From JAGOCV01 sp049445855 (GTDB lineage Bacteria; Pseudomonadota; Gammaproteobacteria; Burkholderiales; Burkholderiaceae_C), in NCBI RefSeq assembly GCF_049445855.1, contig NZ_JBMSDV010000004.1, positions 310,001-374,000 on the forward strand: a stretch of DNA of 64,000 bases, read 5' to 3'. The notes under the pieces were generated by a model. It saw nothing but the letters and a program-made list of their open reading frames with translations, did no database searches and was not told the DNA's origin. The translations under genes were made by a program, and so were the position numbers. Below, piece after piece: positions 17,341-25,021 of the stretch. Position 1 is the stretch's first letter, and every line of letters starts with the position of its first letter.

Positions 17341-20238
17341 TCAGCGCGCCAGCAGCGGCTTGAGATACCGCCCGGTGTGGCTCGCCGCATTCGCCGCGAT
17401 GTCCTCGGGCGTTCCTTCGCCCACCACCGTGCCACCCCCTGCGCCGCCCTCCGGCCCCATGTCGATCAGCCAGTCGGCCGTCTTGATGACGTCGAGGTTG
17501 TGTTCGATCACGACGATGGTGTTGCCTGCGTCGCGCAGCTGGTGAAGCACCTTGAGCAGCAGTTCGATGTCGGCGAAGTGCAGGCCGGTGGTCGGTTCGT
17601 CCAGGATGTAGAGCGTTCGGCCGGTGTCGCGCTTGGAGAGTTCGAGCGCGAGCTTCACGCGCTGCGCCTCGCCGCCCGAGAGGGTGGTGGCGGACTGGCC
17701 GAGCTTGATGTAGCTCAGGCCCACGTCCAGCAGCGTCTGCAGCTTGCGCGCGATGGTGGGCACGGGTTTCAGGAATTCATGCGCGGCCTCGACGGTCATG
17801 TCGAGGATCTGCGCGATGTTCTTGCCTTTCCACTGCACCTCGAGCGTCTCGCGGTTGTAGCGCTGGCCGTGGCACACGTCGCAGGGCACATACACGTCGG
17901 GCAGGAAGTGCATCTCGACCTTGACCACGCCGTCGCCCTGGCAGGCTTCGCAGCGGCCACCGGCCACGTTGAAGCTGAAGCGACCGGGGCCGTAGCCGCG
18001 CTCCTTGGCCATGGGCACTTCGGCCATGAGTTCGCGGATGGGCGTGAACAGGCCGGTGTAGGTGGCGGGGTTGCTGCGCGGCGTGCGGCCGATGGGCGAC
18101 TGGTCGACGTTGATGACCTTGTCGAAATGCTCGATGCCTTCGATGGCTTCGTGCTGCGCGGGTTCTTCGTGCGCGCGGTAGATGTGGCGCGCCACGGCAG
18201 CGTACAGCGTGTCGTTGACCAGCGTGCTCTTGCCCGAGCCGGAGACACCGGTCACGCACGTCAGCAGGCCGACGGGAATGTCCACGCTCACGTTCTTCAG
18301 GTTGTTGCCGCTCGCGCCGGCGATGCGAAGCACCTGCGGTTCTTCCATGTCGGCAAGCGAATGGCGCTTCTTCGGCACCTCGATCTTCTTCGTGCCGATC
18401 ATGTACTGGCCCGTCAGCGAATCGGGCGAGTGCATCACTTCGTCGCAGGTGCCCTGCGCGATGACACGGCCGCCGTGCACACCCGCGCCCGGGCCCATGT
18501 CGATCACGTGATCGGCTGCGCGGATCATGTCCTCGTCGTGCTCGACGACGAGCACGCTGTTGCCGATGTCGCGCAGGTGTTTCAGCGTGCCGATCAGCCG
18601 GTCGTTGTCACGCTGGTGCAGGCCGATGCTGGGCTCGTCGAGCACGTACATCACGCCCGTCAGGCCGCTGCCGATCTGGCTGGCCAGGCGGATGCGCTGT
18701 GCTTCGCCGCCCGACAGCGTTTCGGCGCTGCGGTCCAGGCTCAGGTAGTTGAGGCCGACGTCGTTGAGGAATTTCAGGCGTGAGCCGATCTCGCGCACCA
18801 CCTTGTCGGCGATCTCGGCCTTGGCGCCGTGCATCTTCAGCGCGACGAAATAGTCGTGCGCCTCGCGCAGCGTGGCGTGGCTGATCTCGTAAATCGCGCG
18901 GGCCTGATCGCCCTCGCCCACCTTCACGAAGCGCGCTTCGCGGCGCAGGCGCGTGCCGTTGCATTCGCGGCAGGGCTGCATGCTGCGGTAGCGCGCGAGG
19001 TCTTCGCGCACCATCACGGAATCGGTCTCGCGGTAGCGTCGCTCCATGTTGGGCACGATGCCTTCGAACGGATGCTTCTTCGTGAGCTTCTTGCCCGCGA
19101 AGTTGCCCGAGTCCATGACGTACGTGAACTTGATCTCTTCCTCGCCGGTGCCATAGAGCACGGCGTTCTGCACCGGCAGGGGCAGGTCTTCGAAGGGTTC
19201 GTCCAGGCTGAACTTGTAGTGTTTCGACAGGCTTTCGAGCAGCGCGAAGTAGTAGCCGTTGCGGCGGTCCCAGCCCTTGATGGCACCGCTGCCCAGGCTG
19301 AGCGACGGGAAGGCGACGACGCGCGTCGGGTCGAAGAATTCCTGCGAGCCGATGCCGTCGCAGGCAGGGCACGCGCCCACCGGCGAGTTGAACGAGAAGA
19401 GGCGCGGCTCCAGTTCGGCGATGGAATAGCTGCAGACCGGGCAGGCGAACTTCGCGTTGAACAGGTGCTCCTGCGCCGTGTCCATCTCCAGCGCGATGGC
19501 GCGGCCGTCGGCCAGGCGCAGCGCGGCTTCGAAGCTTTCGGCCAGGCGTTGCTTGGCATCGCCGCGCACCTTCAGGCGGTCGATGACGACGTCGATGTTG
19601 TGCTTCTCCGTCTTCTTGAGCCTGGGCAGGTCGTCGAACTCGTAGGCTGCGCCGTCCACGCGGAAGCGCACGTAGCCTTGTGACTGCATGTCGGCGAAGA
19701 CCTCGGTGAACTCGCCCTTGCGGTCGCGCGCCACGGGCGCGAGGATCATCAGCTTCGTGTCTTCGGGCAGCGCGAGCACGGCGTCCACCATCTGGCTCAC
19801 CGTCTGCGATTGCAGCGCCAGGCCATGGTCCGGGCAATAGGGCGTGCCGGCGCGCGCGAACAGCAGGCGCAGGTAGTCGTGGATCTCGGTCACCGTGCCC
19901 ACGGTGGAGCGCGGGTTGTGGCTGGTGGCCTTCTGTTCGATGCTGATCGCGGGCGACAGGCCTTCGATCACGTCCACATCGGGCTTGTCCATCAGTTGCA
20001 GGAACTGCCGCGCATAGGCCGACAGGCTTTCCACGTAACGGCGCTGGCCTTCGGCATACAGCGTGTCGAACGCCAGGCTCGACTTGCCCGAGCCCGACAG
20101 CCCGGTGATCACCACCAGCTGGTTGCGCGGGATGTCCAGATCGACATTCTTGAGGTTGTGCGTGCGCGCCCCGCGGATGCTGATGCGCTGCTGCTGCAGC
20201 GCTGCGGCGAGGTAGGTTCCGTCGGTCGGGGTGTTCAA
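17341..20238 (-). CDS. uvrA: Excinuclease ABC subunit A
   Basis: UvrA is the damage-sensing ATPase of nucleotide excision repair and loads UvrB. It has two ABC ATPase modules: Walker A ITGLSGSGKSSLAFDTLY and VTGVSGSGKSTLVNDTLY, two signatures of the LSGGEAQR type, and zinc modules CPVC...CPAC and CEACQGDG...CDVCHG. The start is uncertain. The TTG at 20238 gives 965 residues and begins close to the conserved IRGARTHNLKN segment. An in-frame codon at 20337 would give 998 but would overlap the promoter of the divergent methyltransferase gene. In related genomes an MFS gene is a frequent neighbour; here a restriction-modification pair lies between them. Confidence 0.95.
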   Translation of the reverse strand: MNTPTDGTYLAAALQQQRISIRGARTHNLKNVDLDIPRNQLVVITGLSGSGKSSLAFDTLYAEGQRRYVESLSAYARQFLQLMDKPDVDVIEGLSPAISIEQKATSHNPRSTVGTVTEIHDYLRLLFARAGTPYCPDHGLALQSQTVSQMVDAVLALPEDTKLMILAPVARDRKGEFTEVFADMQSQGYVRFRVDGAAYEFDDLPRLKKTEKHNIDVVIDRLKVRGDAKQRLAESFEAALRLADGRAIALEMDTAQEHLFNAKFACPVCSYSIAELEPRLFSFNSPVGACPACDGIGSQEFFDPTRVVAFPSLSLGSGAIKGWDRRNGYYFALLESLSKHYKFSLDEPFEDLPLPVQNAVLYGTGEEEIKFTYVMDSGNFAGKKLTKKHPFEGIVPNMERRYRETDSVMVREDLARYRSMQPCRECNGTRLRREARFVKVGEGDQARAIYEISHATLREAHDYFVALKMHGAKAEIADKVVREIGSRLKFLNDVGLNYLSLDRSAETLSGGEAQRIRLASQIGSGLTGVMYVLDEPSIGLHQRDNDRLIGTLKHLRDIGNSVLVVEHDEDMIRAADHVIDMGPGAGVHGGRVIAQGTCDEVMHSPDSLTGQYMIGTKKIEVPKKRHSLADMEEPQVLRIAGASGNNLKNVSVDIPVGLLTCVTGVSGSGKSTLVNDTLYAAVARHIYRAHEEPAQHEAIEGIEHFDKVINVDQSPIGRTPRSNPATYTGLFTPIRELMAEVPMAKERGYGPGRFSFNVAGGRCEACQGDGVVKVEMHFLPDVYVPCDVCHGQRYNRETLEVQWKGKNIAQILDMTVEAAHEFLKPVPTIARKLQTLLDVGLSYIKLGQSATTLSGGEAQRVKLALELSKRDTGRTLYILDEPTTGLHFADIELLLKVLHQLRDAGNTIVVIEHNLDVIKTADWLIDMGPEGGAGGGTVVGEGTPEDIAANAASHTGRYLKPLLAR

Positions 20239-20330
20239 GATGGGCGGGTCCGGGAAAACCCACCATGATAGGGACTCCCGCGTATTTCGCCGTTGTTCGT
20301 GACATGCGCTTGTCAGCATGGAGAAAATCC

Positions 20331-20359
20331 TAGCCAAAAGACGTCTGGACGTCTATCAT
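20331..20359 (+). promoter_or_regulatory. Probable methyltransferase promoter with embedded operator
   Basis: TAGCCA (20331-20336), a 17-bp spacer and TATCAT (20354-20359) make a sigma70-like promoter, matching 4 of 6 and 5 of 6 consensus bases. The spacer holds an inverted repeat AGACGTC-TG-GACGTCT at 20339-20354. A repressor bound there would block RNA polymerase. The predicted transcript begins near 20366 and reaches the GTG start at 20386. The methyltransferase's own N-terminal winged-helix is the natural candidate repressor. This is pattern-based inference. Confidence 0.55.
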
Positions 20360-20385
20360 GTTGGCTTTATTGAGAGAGAATCATT

Positions 20386-21504
20386 GTGCGTAGACGCCCT
20401 GGCGAAGTGCGAGATGCAATTGTCCGAGTTTTGGAGGAGAGGGGCAGTGCTTCGGTTCAAGAAATATCCAATGGAGTGCTGGAGCTGATCGGGGATGTTC
20501 CTTCCTCATCCGTTCGCTCGTACTTGAGGCTGAACACGCCTGCCATGTTTGTGCGCATGGACAGGGCGCAGTATTCGCTTAACGGTTTCGATGTCTCGGC
20601 AATCGCGTCGCCAACGCAAACCGTTGATACAGAAAAGGTTTTCCAGTACGGCAAAGCGCGTCTTTACCAGGAGGACTGCATCGCATGGCTCGACCGGCAG
20701 GCAGCCAACTCACTCCATGCCGTTGTCACGGACCCGCCCTACGGACTGCTTGAATATTCCGAGTCCGAGCAGGATAAATTGCGTGCCGGAAAAGGGGGCG
20801 TCTGGCGCGTTCCCCCTGCCTTTGACGGTTCGAAAAGGTCGCCGCTACCGAGATTCACAGTACTCACGCCCGCGGATCTCGCGGAACTTGAAAGATTCTT
20901 CGCCGCGTGGGCTCGCAGTCTGGTGCGCGTGCTGGTCCCTGGAGCAAATGTTGTGGTTGCCAGCAACCCGCTTCTTTCATACCTGGTGTCGGGTGCATTG
21001 ACCCGGGGGGGGCTTGAGCGGCGAGGCGAGATCGCCCGGCTGGTCATGACGATGCGTGGAGGGGATCGCCCGAAAGCAGCACATATCGAGTTTTCGGGCG
21101 TCAGCGTCATGCCGCGATCCATGTGGGAGCCGTGGCTAATGTTCCGAAAGCCGATTGTCGGGCGCGTACAGGACAACCTGCGCAAATGGGGGACCGGCGG
21201 ATTCAGACGAATATCAGAGGACAAGCCGTTTGGCGATGTCATCGAGTCTGCGCCGACGCGCAGCACTGAGCGAAAAGTCGCTCCTCATCCCAGCTTGAAG
21301 CCCCAGGCGTTCATGAGGAAACTGGTCAGAGGCGTACTGCCCCTGGGAGAAGGAGTGGTCCTCGACTGTTTTGCGGGCTCTGGGTCCACATTGGCTGCTG
21401 CAGAAGCTGTTGGATATCGCAGTGCGGGCGTCGAGCGCGATGCCGGCTATTTTGAGCTGGCAAAAGAGGCAATGCCCAAGCTTGCGAAACTGAAAGTCGA
21501 CTAG
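20386..21504 (+). CDS. DNA methyltransferase (beta class) with N-terminal winged-helix domain
   Basis: A 372-residue amino-methyltransferase. Residues ~1-68 look like a winged-helix (EVRDAIVRVLEERGSASVQEISNGV, then SSSVRSYLRLN), separate from the catalytic domain. Motif IV TDPPYG (DPPY, residues 116-119) comes first and motif X/I last (HPSLKPQAF, then DCFAGSGST at 327-335). This order defines the beta class, and DPPY favours N6-adenine over N4-cytosine methylation. The ~170 residues between contain the target-recognition region. The start is GTG at 20386 with AGAGAGAA upstream. It converges on a nuclease gene, with 6 bp between the stops, and sampled lines have about 53-55% GC against nearly 70% in flanking genes, so the pair was probably acquired. 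Recognition sequence unknown. Confidence 0.9.
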   Translation: MRRRPGEVRDAIVRVLEERGSASVQEISNGVLELIGDVPSSSVRSYLRLNTPAMFVRMDRAQYSLNGFDVSAIASPTQTVDTEKVFQYGKARLYQEDCIAWLDRQAANSLHAVVTDPPYGLLEYSESEQDKLRAGKGGVWRVPPAFDGSKRSPLPRFTVLTPADLAELERFFAAWARSLVRVLVPGANVVVASNPLLSYLVSGALTRGGLERRGEIARLVMTMRGGDRPKAAHIEFSGVSVMPRSMWEPWLMFRKPIVGRVQDNLRKWGTGGFRRISEDKPFGDVIESAPTRSTERKVAPHPSLKPQAFMRKLVRGVLPLGEGVVLDCFAGSGSTLAAAEAVGYRSAGVERDAGYFELAKEAMPKLAKLKVD

Positions 21505-21510
21505 TTCAGC

Positions 21511-22116
21511 TCACTGTGACTTGTAGATCCAGTTTTTCCGAAGCTTGGCAATTCCTTCTGCATGCAAGGTTGCTGTTCGTGTGCCGAGTTCTCCTCTGGC
21601 ATTTTTGCGAAAGTCCTCGACCCGGACCTCGCCCAAGTACACCTCACTGAATGTCAAGGGCCTGCGTGAATTGGCAGGTTCGGATTCGTTGTCTACCGTA
21701 TAAACAAAAACGCACATCCATTGATTCCGCGCGCCATGCGTGTCGACGGCTCCTCCGGCCTTTCGCGTGGTTTTGATCTCAACACCGTGCTCCCCAGCCT
21801 TCACCGCATTGTCTGGGTAGCGCCCTCTGACTACCAGATCAGGATGACCATTGAAATATGCATTCACGATCAGTGTCCGGGAGTGCTTGGCCAAGCTCGC
21901 CGTCAGCATGTCGGACAGCACCCCTGACATGATCGCGGGTCGCAAAGTGTCATCCAGACGGTCTAGACCCTTTGAAACGAGACCGACATTCACGTCGTGG
22001 AAAAAATCGTAAACATCTTGCATGGCGAGCTTGAAATCTTCGATCCGAAGCTCATAGGGCAACGCAGCCGTACGGCTGAATTTCGTCTCGTCTAGGGTAT
22101 TACGCAGGACCGACAT
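21511..22116 (-). CDS. Probable PD-(D/E)XK restriction endonuclease
   Basis: A 201-residue protein of unassigned family. It carries a plausible nuclease core: Pro92-Asp93 (GHPDLVVRGRY), then Glu113-x-Lys115 in HGVEIKTTRKA, i.e. PD-X19-ExK with hydrophobic residues preceding as expected. Earlier residues (YELRIEDFKLAMQDVYDFFHDVN) are helical, and the GARNQWMCVFVY and SEVYLGEVR stretches are likely beta strands of the core or dimer interface. Position, convergent orientation and lower GC tie it to the methyltransferase, so a type II restriction enzyme is the best reading. No known enzyme is recognisable. Its expression must come from the 127-bp gap upstream of 22116. Confidence 0.7.
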   Translation of the reverse strand: MSVLRNTLDETKFSRTAALPYELRIEDFKLAMQDVYDFFHDVNVGLVSKGLDRLDDTLRPAIMSGVLSDMLTASLAKHSRTLIVNAYFNGHPDLVVRGRYPDNAVKAGEHGVEIKTTRKAGGAVDTHGARNQWMCVFVYTVDNESEPANSRRPLTFSEVYLGEVRVEDFRKNARGELGTRTATLHAEGIAKLRKNWIYKSQ

Positions 22117-22161
22117 GGGTTGTTTGTGTAATGAAAAGATATCGCTCGAATTCTGCCCGTG

Positions 22162-22181
22162 TTTTGAGCGCTAACTCAAAA
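22162..22181. promoter_or_regulatory. Inverted repeat upstream of the nuclease gene
   Basis: TTTTGAG-N6-CTCAAAA, 7-bp arms, lies in the gap between the divergent nuclease (start 22116) and MFS (start 22244) genes. It is a candidate protein-binding site controlling nuclease timing, or the MFS gene. Its sequence differs from the repeat at 20339-20354, so the same protein need not bind both. I could not place clear -35 and -10 boxes here. Confidence 0.35.
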
Positions 22182-22243
22182 GCCTGGTATCTGGAATGCG
22201 AGACAATCGTTACCCCACCTGAATACGTGCCCTCGCGCACCCC

Positions 22244-23470
22244 ATGAGCCGTCTGTTGTCCTCTCCATCCGAAGTTGGAGCCACACTGGAACTTGCCCCC
22301 GGCGCATCCATGACGCCGCAGGAACGGCGCGCCAGCGGCGCGCTGGCGTCGATATTCGCCCTGCGCATGCTGGGGCTGTTCCTCGTGCTGCCGGTGTTCG
22401 CGCTCGAGGCGCGTCGCTACCCCGGCGGCGACGATCCGGCGCTGGTGGGCCTGGCCATGGGCATCTACGGCCTCACGCAGGCCTGCCTGCAGATGCCGCT
22501 GGGCATCGCGTCGGACCGCTTCGGCCGCAAGCGCGTCATCCTGGCCGGGCTTGCGGTGTTCGCGGTGGGCAGCTTCGTCGCCGCGTTCGCGGACAGCCTC
22601 ACCGGCCTGTTGCTGGGGCGCGCGTTGCAAGGTGCGGGTGCGGTGTCCGCCGCCGTGACGGCGCTGCTGGCCGACCAGACGCGCGACGCCGTGCGCACCA
22701 AGGCCATGGCACTGGTGGGTGCGAGCATCGGGTTGATGTTCGCGCTGTCGCTGGTGGCCGCGCCGGTGTTGTCGGCATGGGCCGGGCTGCAGGGTTTGTT
22801 TGCGCTGACGGGCACGCTGGCACTGGCAGGCATGGCTGTCACGGCGTGGGTGGTGCCCGCCGAGGCTTCGAGGCAGTGTGTCCAGCGCGGTGCCCTGCGT
22901 GACGTGCTGCACCACAGCCTGCTGCTGCGCCTGAACTTCGGTGTGTTCGTGCTGCACACCGTGCAGATGGCCATGTGGGTGGCAGTGCCCGCGCTGCTGG
23001 TGGACGCGGGGCTGGAAAAAGGCCACCACTGGTGGGTGTACCTGCCGGCGGTGCTTGCGTCGTTCGGTGTGATGGGCTCCACGCTGTTCCCGCTGGAGCG
23101 CAAGGGTTACCTGCGCGGCGTGTTGCTCGCAGGCATCGTGGCCGTGGCCGTTGCACAGCTCGGCCTGCTGTTCGCTGCAGGGGCACATGCCGGCGTGACC
23201 GCGATCGGCGCGGTGCTGTTCATCTTTTTCTGCGGCTTCAACGTGCTCGAAGCCAGCCAGCCGAGCCTGGTGTCGCGCCTCGCACCCGTCGAGCTGCGCG
23301 GCGCTGCGCTGGGGCTCTACAACACGCTGCAGTCCGTGGGCCTGTTCGCGGGCGGCGCACTCGGCGGCGCGCTCGCGCAGTGGGGCGGCGCGCCGGCGGT
23401 GTTCGGCGTGAGCGCGGTGCTGTGCCTGCTGTGGTTCGTCGTGAGCTGGCGGCTGCCGGCGCTGCGCTGA
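22244..23470 (+). CDS. MFS transporter
   Basis: A 408-residue, 12-helix major facilitator permease. It shows the cytoplasmic loop 2-3 signature ASDRFGRKRVILAG and a second-half repeat (LVSRLAPVELRGAALGLYN). The pattern resembles YajR-type drug/proton antiporters without their extra C-terminal domain. The substrate is unknown. The first ~25 residues precede the first helix and may be shorter if translation starts at the internal Met in SMTPQERRASG. It lies just right of the restriction-modification pair; in relatives this gene usually sits beside uvrA, so it marks the right edge of the insertion. Confidence 0.88.
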   Translation: MSRLLSSPSEVGATLELAPGASMTPQERRASGALASIFALRMLGLFLVLPVFALEARRYPGGDDPALVGLAMGIYGLTQACLQMPLGIASDRFGRKRVILAGLAVFAVGSFVAAFADSLTGLLLGRALQGAGAVSAAVTALLADQTRDAVRTKAMALVGASIGLMFALSLVAAPVLSAWAGLQGLFALTGTLALAGMAVTAWVVPAEASRQCVQRGALRDVLHHSLLLRLNFGVFVLHTVQMAMWVAVPALLVDAGLEKGHHWWVYLPAVLASFGVMGSTLFPLERKGYLRGVLLAGIVAVAVAQLGLLFAAGAHAGVTAIGAVLFIFFCGFNVLEASQPSLVSRLAPVELRGAALGLYNTLQSVGLFAGGALGGALAQWGGAPAVFGVSAVLCLLWFVVSWRLPALR

Positions 23471-23553
23471 TTGCAAAAAATCTTCAAGTCGCTTGAGCCG
23501 GAGGCGTAGCCGCAGCATCCTGCCCATCCTTTCAATCAAGGGATCGGGCAGTC

Positions 23554-23841
23554 TTGAAATTCTTTGCGCAGATCATCGACTGGTTTCGCCAGAGGTCGTT
23601 GTCTGATCTCGACCGCCGGCTGAGGTCGGGTCCGATCACGTCTTCCCTCGACTTCGAAGCCGGCGACAAGACCTGCAGGCAGGAAGCATGGCTGGGTCTG
23701 CAAGACGATTGGTACGCCTTGGTGATTGAGCAGACGACCGGCGAAGGGTGGGAGACCGTGACTTCCACCGAATTCCGTTCGCTCGACGAGATGGCTCGCT
23801 ATCTGGCGAAGCACACGAAGTTCGTGATCTCGGACTTCTGA
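23554..23841 (+). CDS. Small hypothetical protein
   Basis: A 95-residue acidic/aromatic protein I do not recognise. It starts with TTG at 23554, with AAGGGA about ten bases upstream. The N-terminus is amphipathic and basic (FFAQIIDWFRQRSLSDLDRRLRSG), followed by a mixed alpha/beta-looking body (DKTCRQEAWLGLQDDWYALVIEQ, EGWETVTSTEFRSLDEMARYLAKHTKFVISDF). There are no membrane segments or obvious catalytic motifs. The gene is convergent with the cNMP/CPBP gene. Neighbours give no functional hint. The clean frame and ribosome site support it as real. Confidence 0.55.
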   Translation: MKFFAQIIDWFRQRSLSDLDRRLRSGPITSSLDFEAGDKTCRQEAWLGLQDDWYALVIEQTTGEGWETVTSTEFRSLDEMARYLAKHTKFVISDF

Positions 23842-23871
23842 CCCGCGCCCGCCCCGCACCCGAAAGCCACG

Positions 23872-25014
23872 TCAATACGGCACGCCCAGCACGAACACCG
23901 CCCACGTGCCCAGCACCGCGTGCGACACGGCCACGCCGATGAACGAACGCTCGCGGTGGTACATCCAGCCCCAGAAGAGGCCGGGCACGAAGACGATGAG
24001 CGCGAAGATGGGCGAGAGGTGCGTGTGCAGCGCGGCGAAGACGACGTTGGCGACGAGCACGGATTTCCACCGGTCCTGCGCGCCGGTCAGGCGGTAGAAG
24101 ATGCCCAGTGACCCCTGGATCGCGCAGCGGATGAACTCCTGCGCGAACGACAGCACGATGTAGGCGATGGTGAAGCCGAGCCACAGCGCCAGGTCGAAAC
24201 CCTGCGCGGTTGTGGCGGTGCCCGTGGCACGCCAGGGCTCGAACAACGTGTATTCGTCCGGGTGCATCAGCGCGAGCGCATATTTGGCCGAGAGCAGCAG
24301 TGCCAATACCGGCAGGGTGAGCATGACGCCGCGCAGCACGGCGCGCGGCCAGTTCTTGAAGGTGACGCCGTACTCGTGCGGCGCGAGCGCGCTCTGCCGC
24401 ACGATGAGCATCGAGACGACGAGGTAGGTGACGATGAAGAAGATCGAGATGATGCTGTCGCTCGGCAGGTAGGGCTTGACCAGCTGCGTCACCGGCATCA
24501 GGAAGATGTAGAGCGCCAGCGCCACCAGTGTCTTGGTGAGGAAGATCGAGATCGACAGCTGCACCTGCACCGAATGCAGTTGCGCCAGATGGCCCCTGAG
24601 CACCGTGTCGTTGGTGCGGGCCAGACGGCCGACCACGCTGCGTGCGATGTTCAGCGGCACCTGTTCGCGCAGCGCGCCATGTTTCGGCAGATCCGCCAGC
24701 GTGAAGCGCCGCAGGCGCACCGGCGTCTCGGCGATCAGCGTGGCGGTGGTGGTTTCGTTCTCCAGCGCGGACATCTCGCCGAACGAATCGCCCGCTTCCA
24801 GCGTGGCGAGCTTCACGCGCTGTTGCTCGTTGTCTGCGTTGCGCCAGATGCCGATGCGGCCTTCCTCGATCAGGTGGATCGCGTCGTTGGCATCACCTTC
24901 GCGCACGATCCACGCGCCTTCCGGGTGGGCGATGGCCGCGTGCGTGTCGATGAAGGCGCGTGCCTCGTCGGCGTCCACGCCGCGGAACAGGGCATAACGG
25001 GTGACATCCTCCAC
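23872..25014 (-). CDS. Cyclic-nucleotide-domain / CPBP-type membrane protein fusion
   Basis: A 380-residue fusion. Residues ~1-125 are a cNMP-binding beta-roll (EGAWIVREGDANDAIHLIEEGRIGIWR, GDSFGEMSALEN). The phosphate-binding cassette reads NETTTATL and lacks the usual Arg, so classical cAMP binding is doubtful. From ~150 on come about seven membrane helices with CPBP (CAAX protease/bacteriocin-processing) features: AQEFIR at 291-296, FAALH with His330, and SHAVLG with His365. The first motif has Gln292-Glu293 where active enzymes have Glu-Glu, so activity may be altered or lost. The gene is 7 bp downstream of an acyl-CoA synthetase, so they are probably co-transcribed. The function is unknown. 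Confidence 0.75.
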   Translation of the reverse strand: MEDVTRYALFRGVDADEARAFIDTHAAIAHPEGAWIVREGDANDAIHLIEEGRIGIWRNADNEQQRVKLATLEAGDSFGEMSALENETTTATLIAETPVRLRRFTLADLPKHGALREQVPLNIARSVVGRLARTNDTVLRGHLAQLHSVQVQLSISIFLTKTLVALALYIFLMPVTQLVKPYLPSDSIISIFFIVTYLVVSMLIVRQSALAPHEYGVTFKNWPRAVLRGVMLTLPVLALLLSAKYALALMHPDEYTLFEPWRATGTATTAQGFDLALWLGFTIAYIVLSFAQEFIRCAIQGSLGIFYRLTGAQDRWKSVLVANVVFAALHTHLSPIFALIVFVPGLFWGWMYHRERSFIGVAVSHAVLGTWAVFVLGVPY

Positions 25015-25021
25015 TGCCGGA

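Noticed and set aside
22100..23539. 479-codon minus-strand frame opposite the MFS gene
   Set aside because: Composition dominated by Gln, His, Arg and Ala, typical of an antisense shadow in high-GC DNA. The MFS frame has clear membrane helices.
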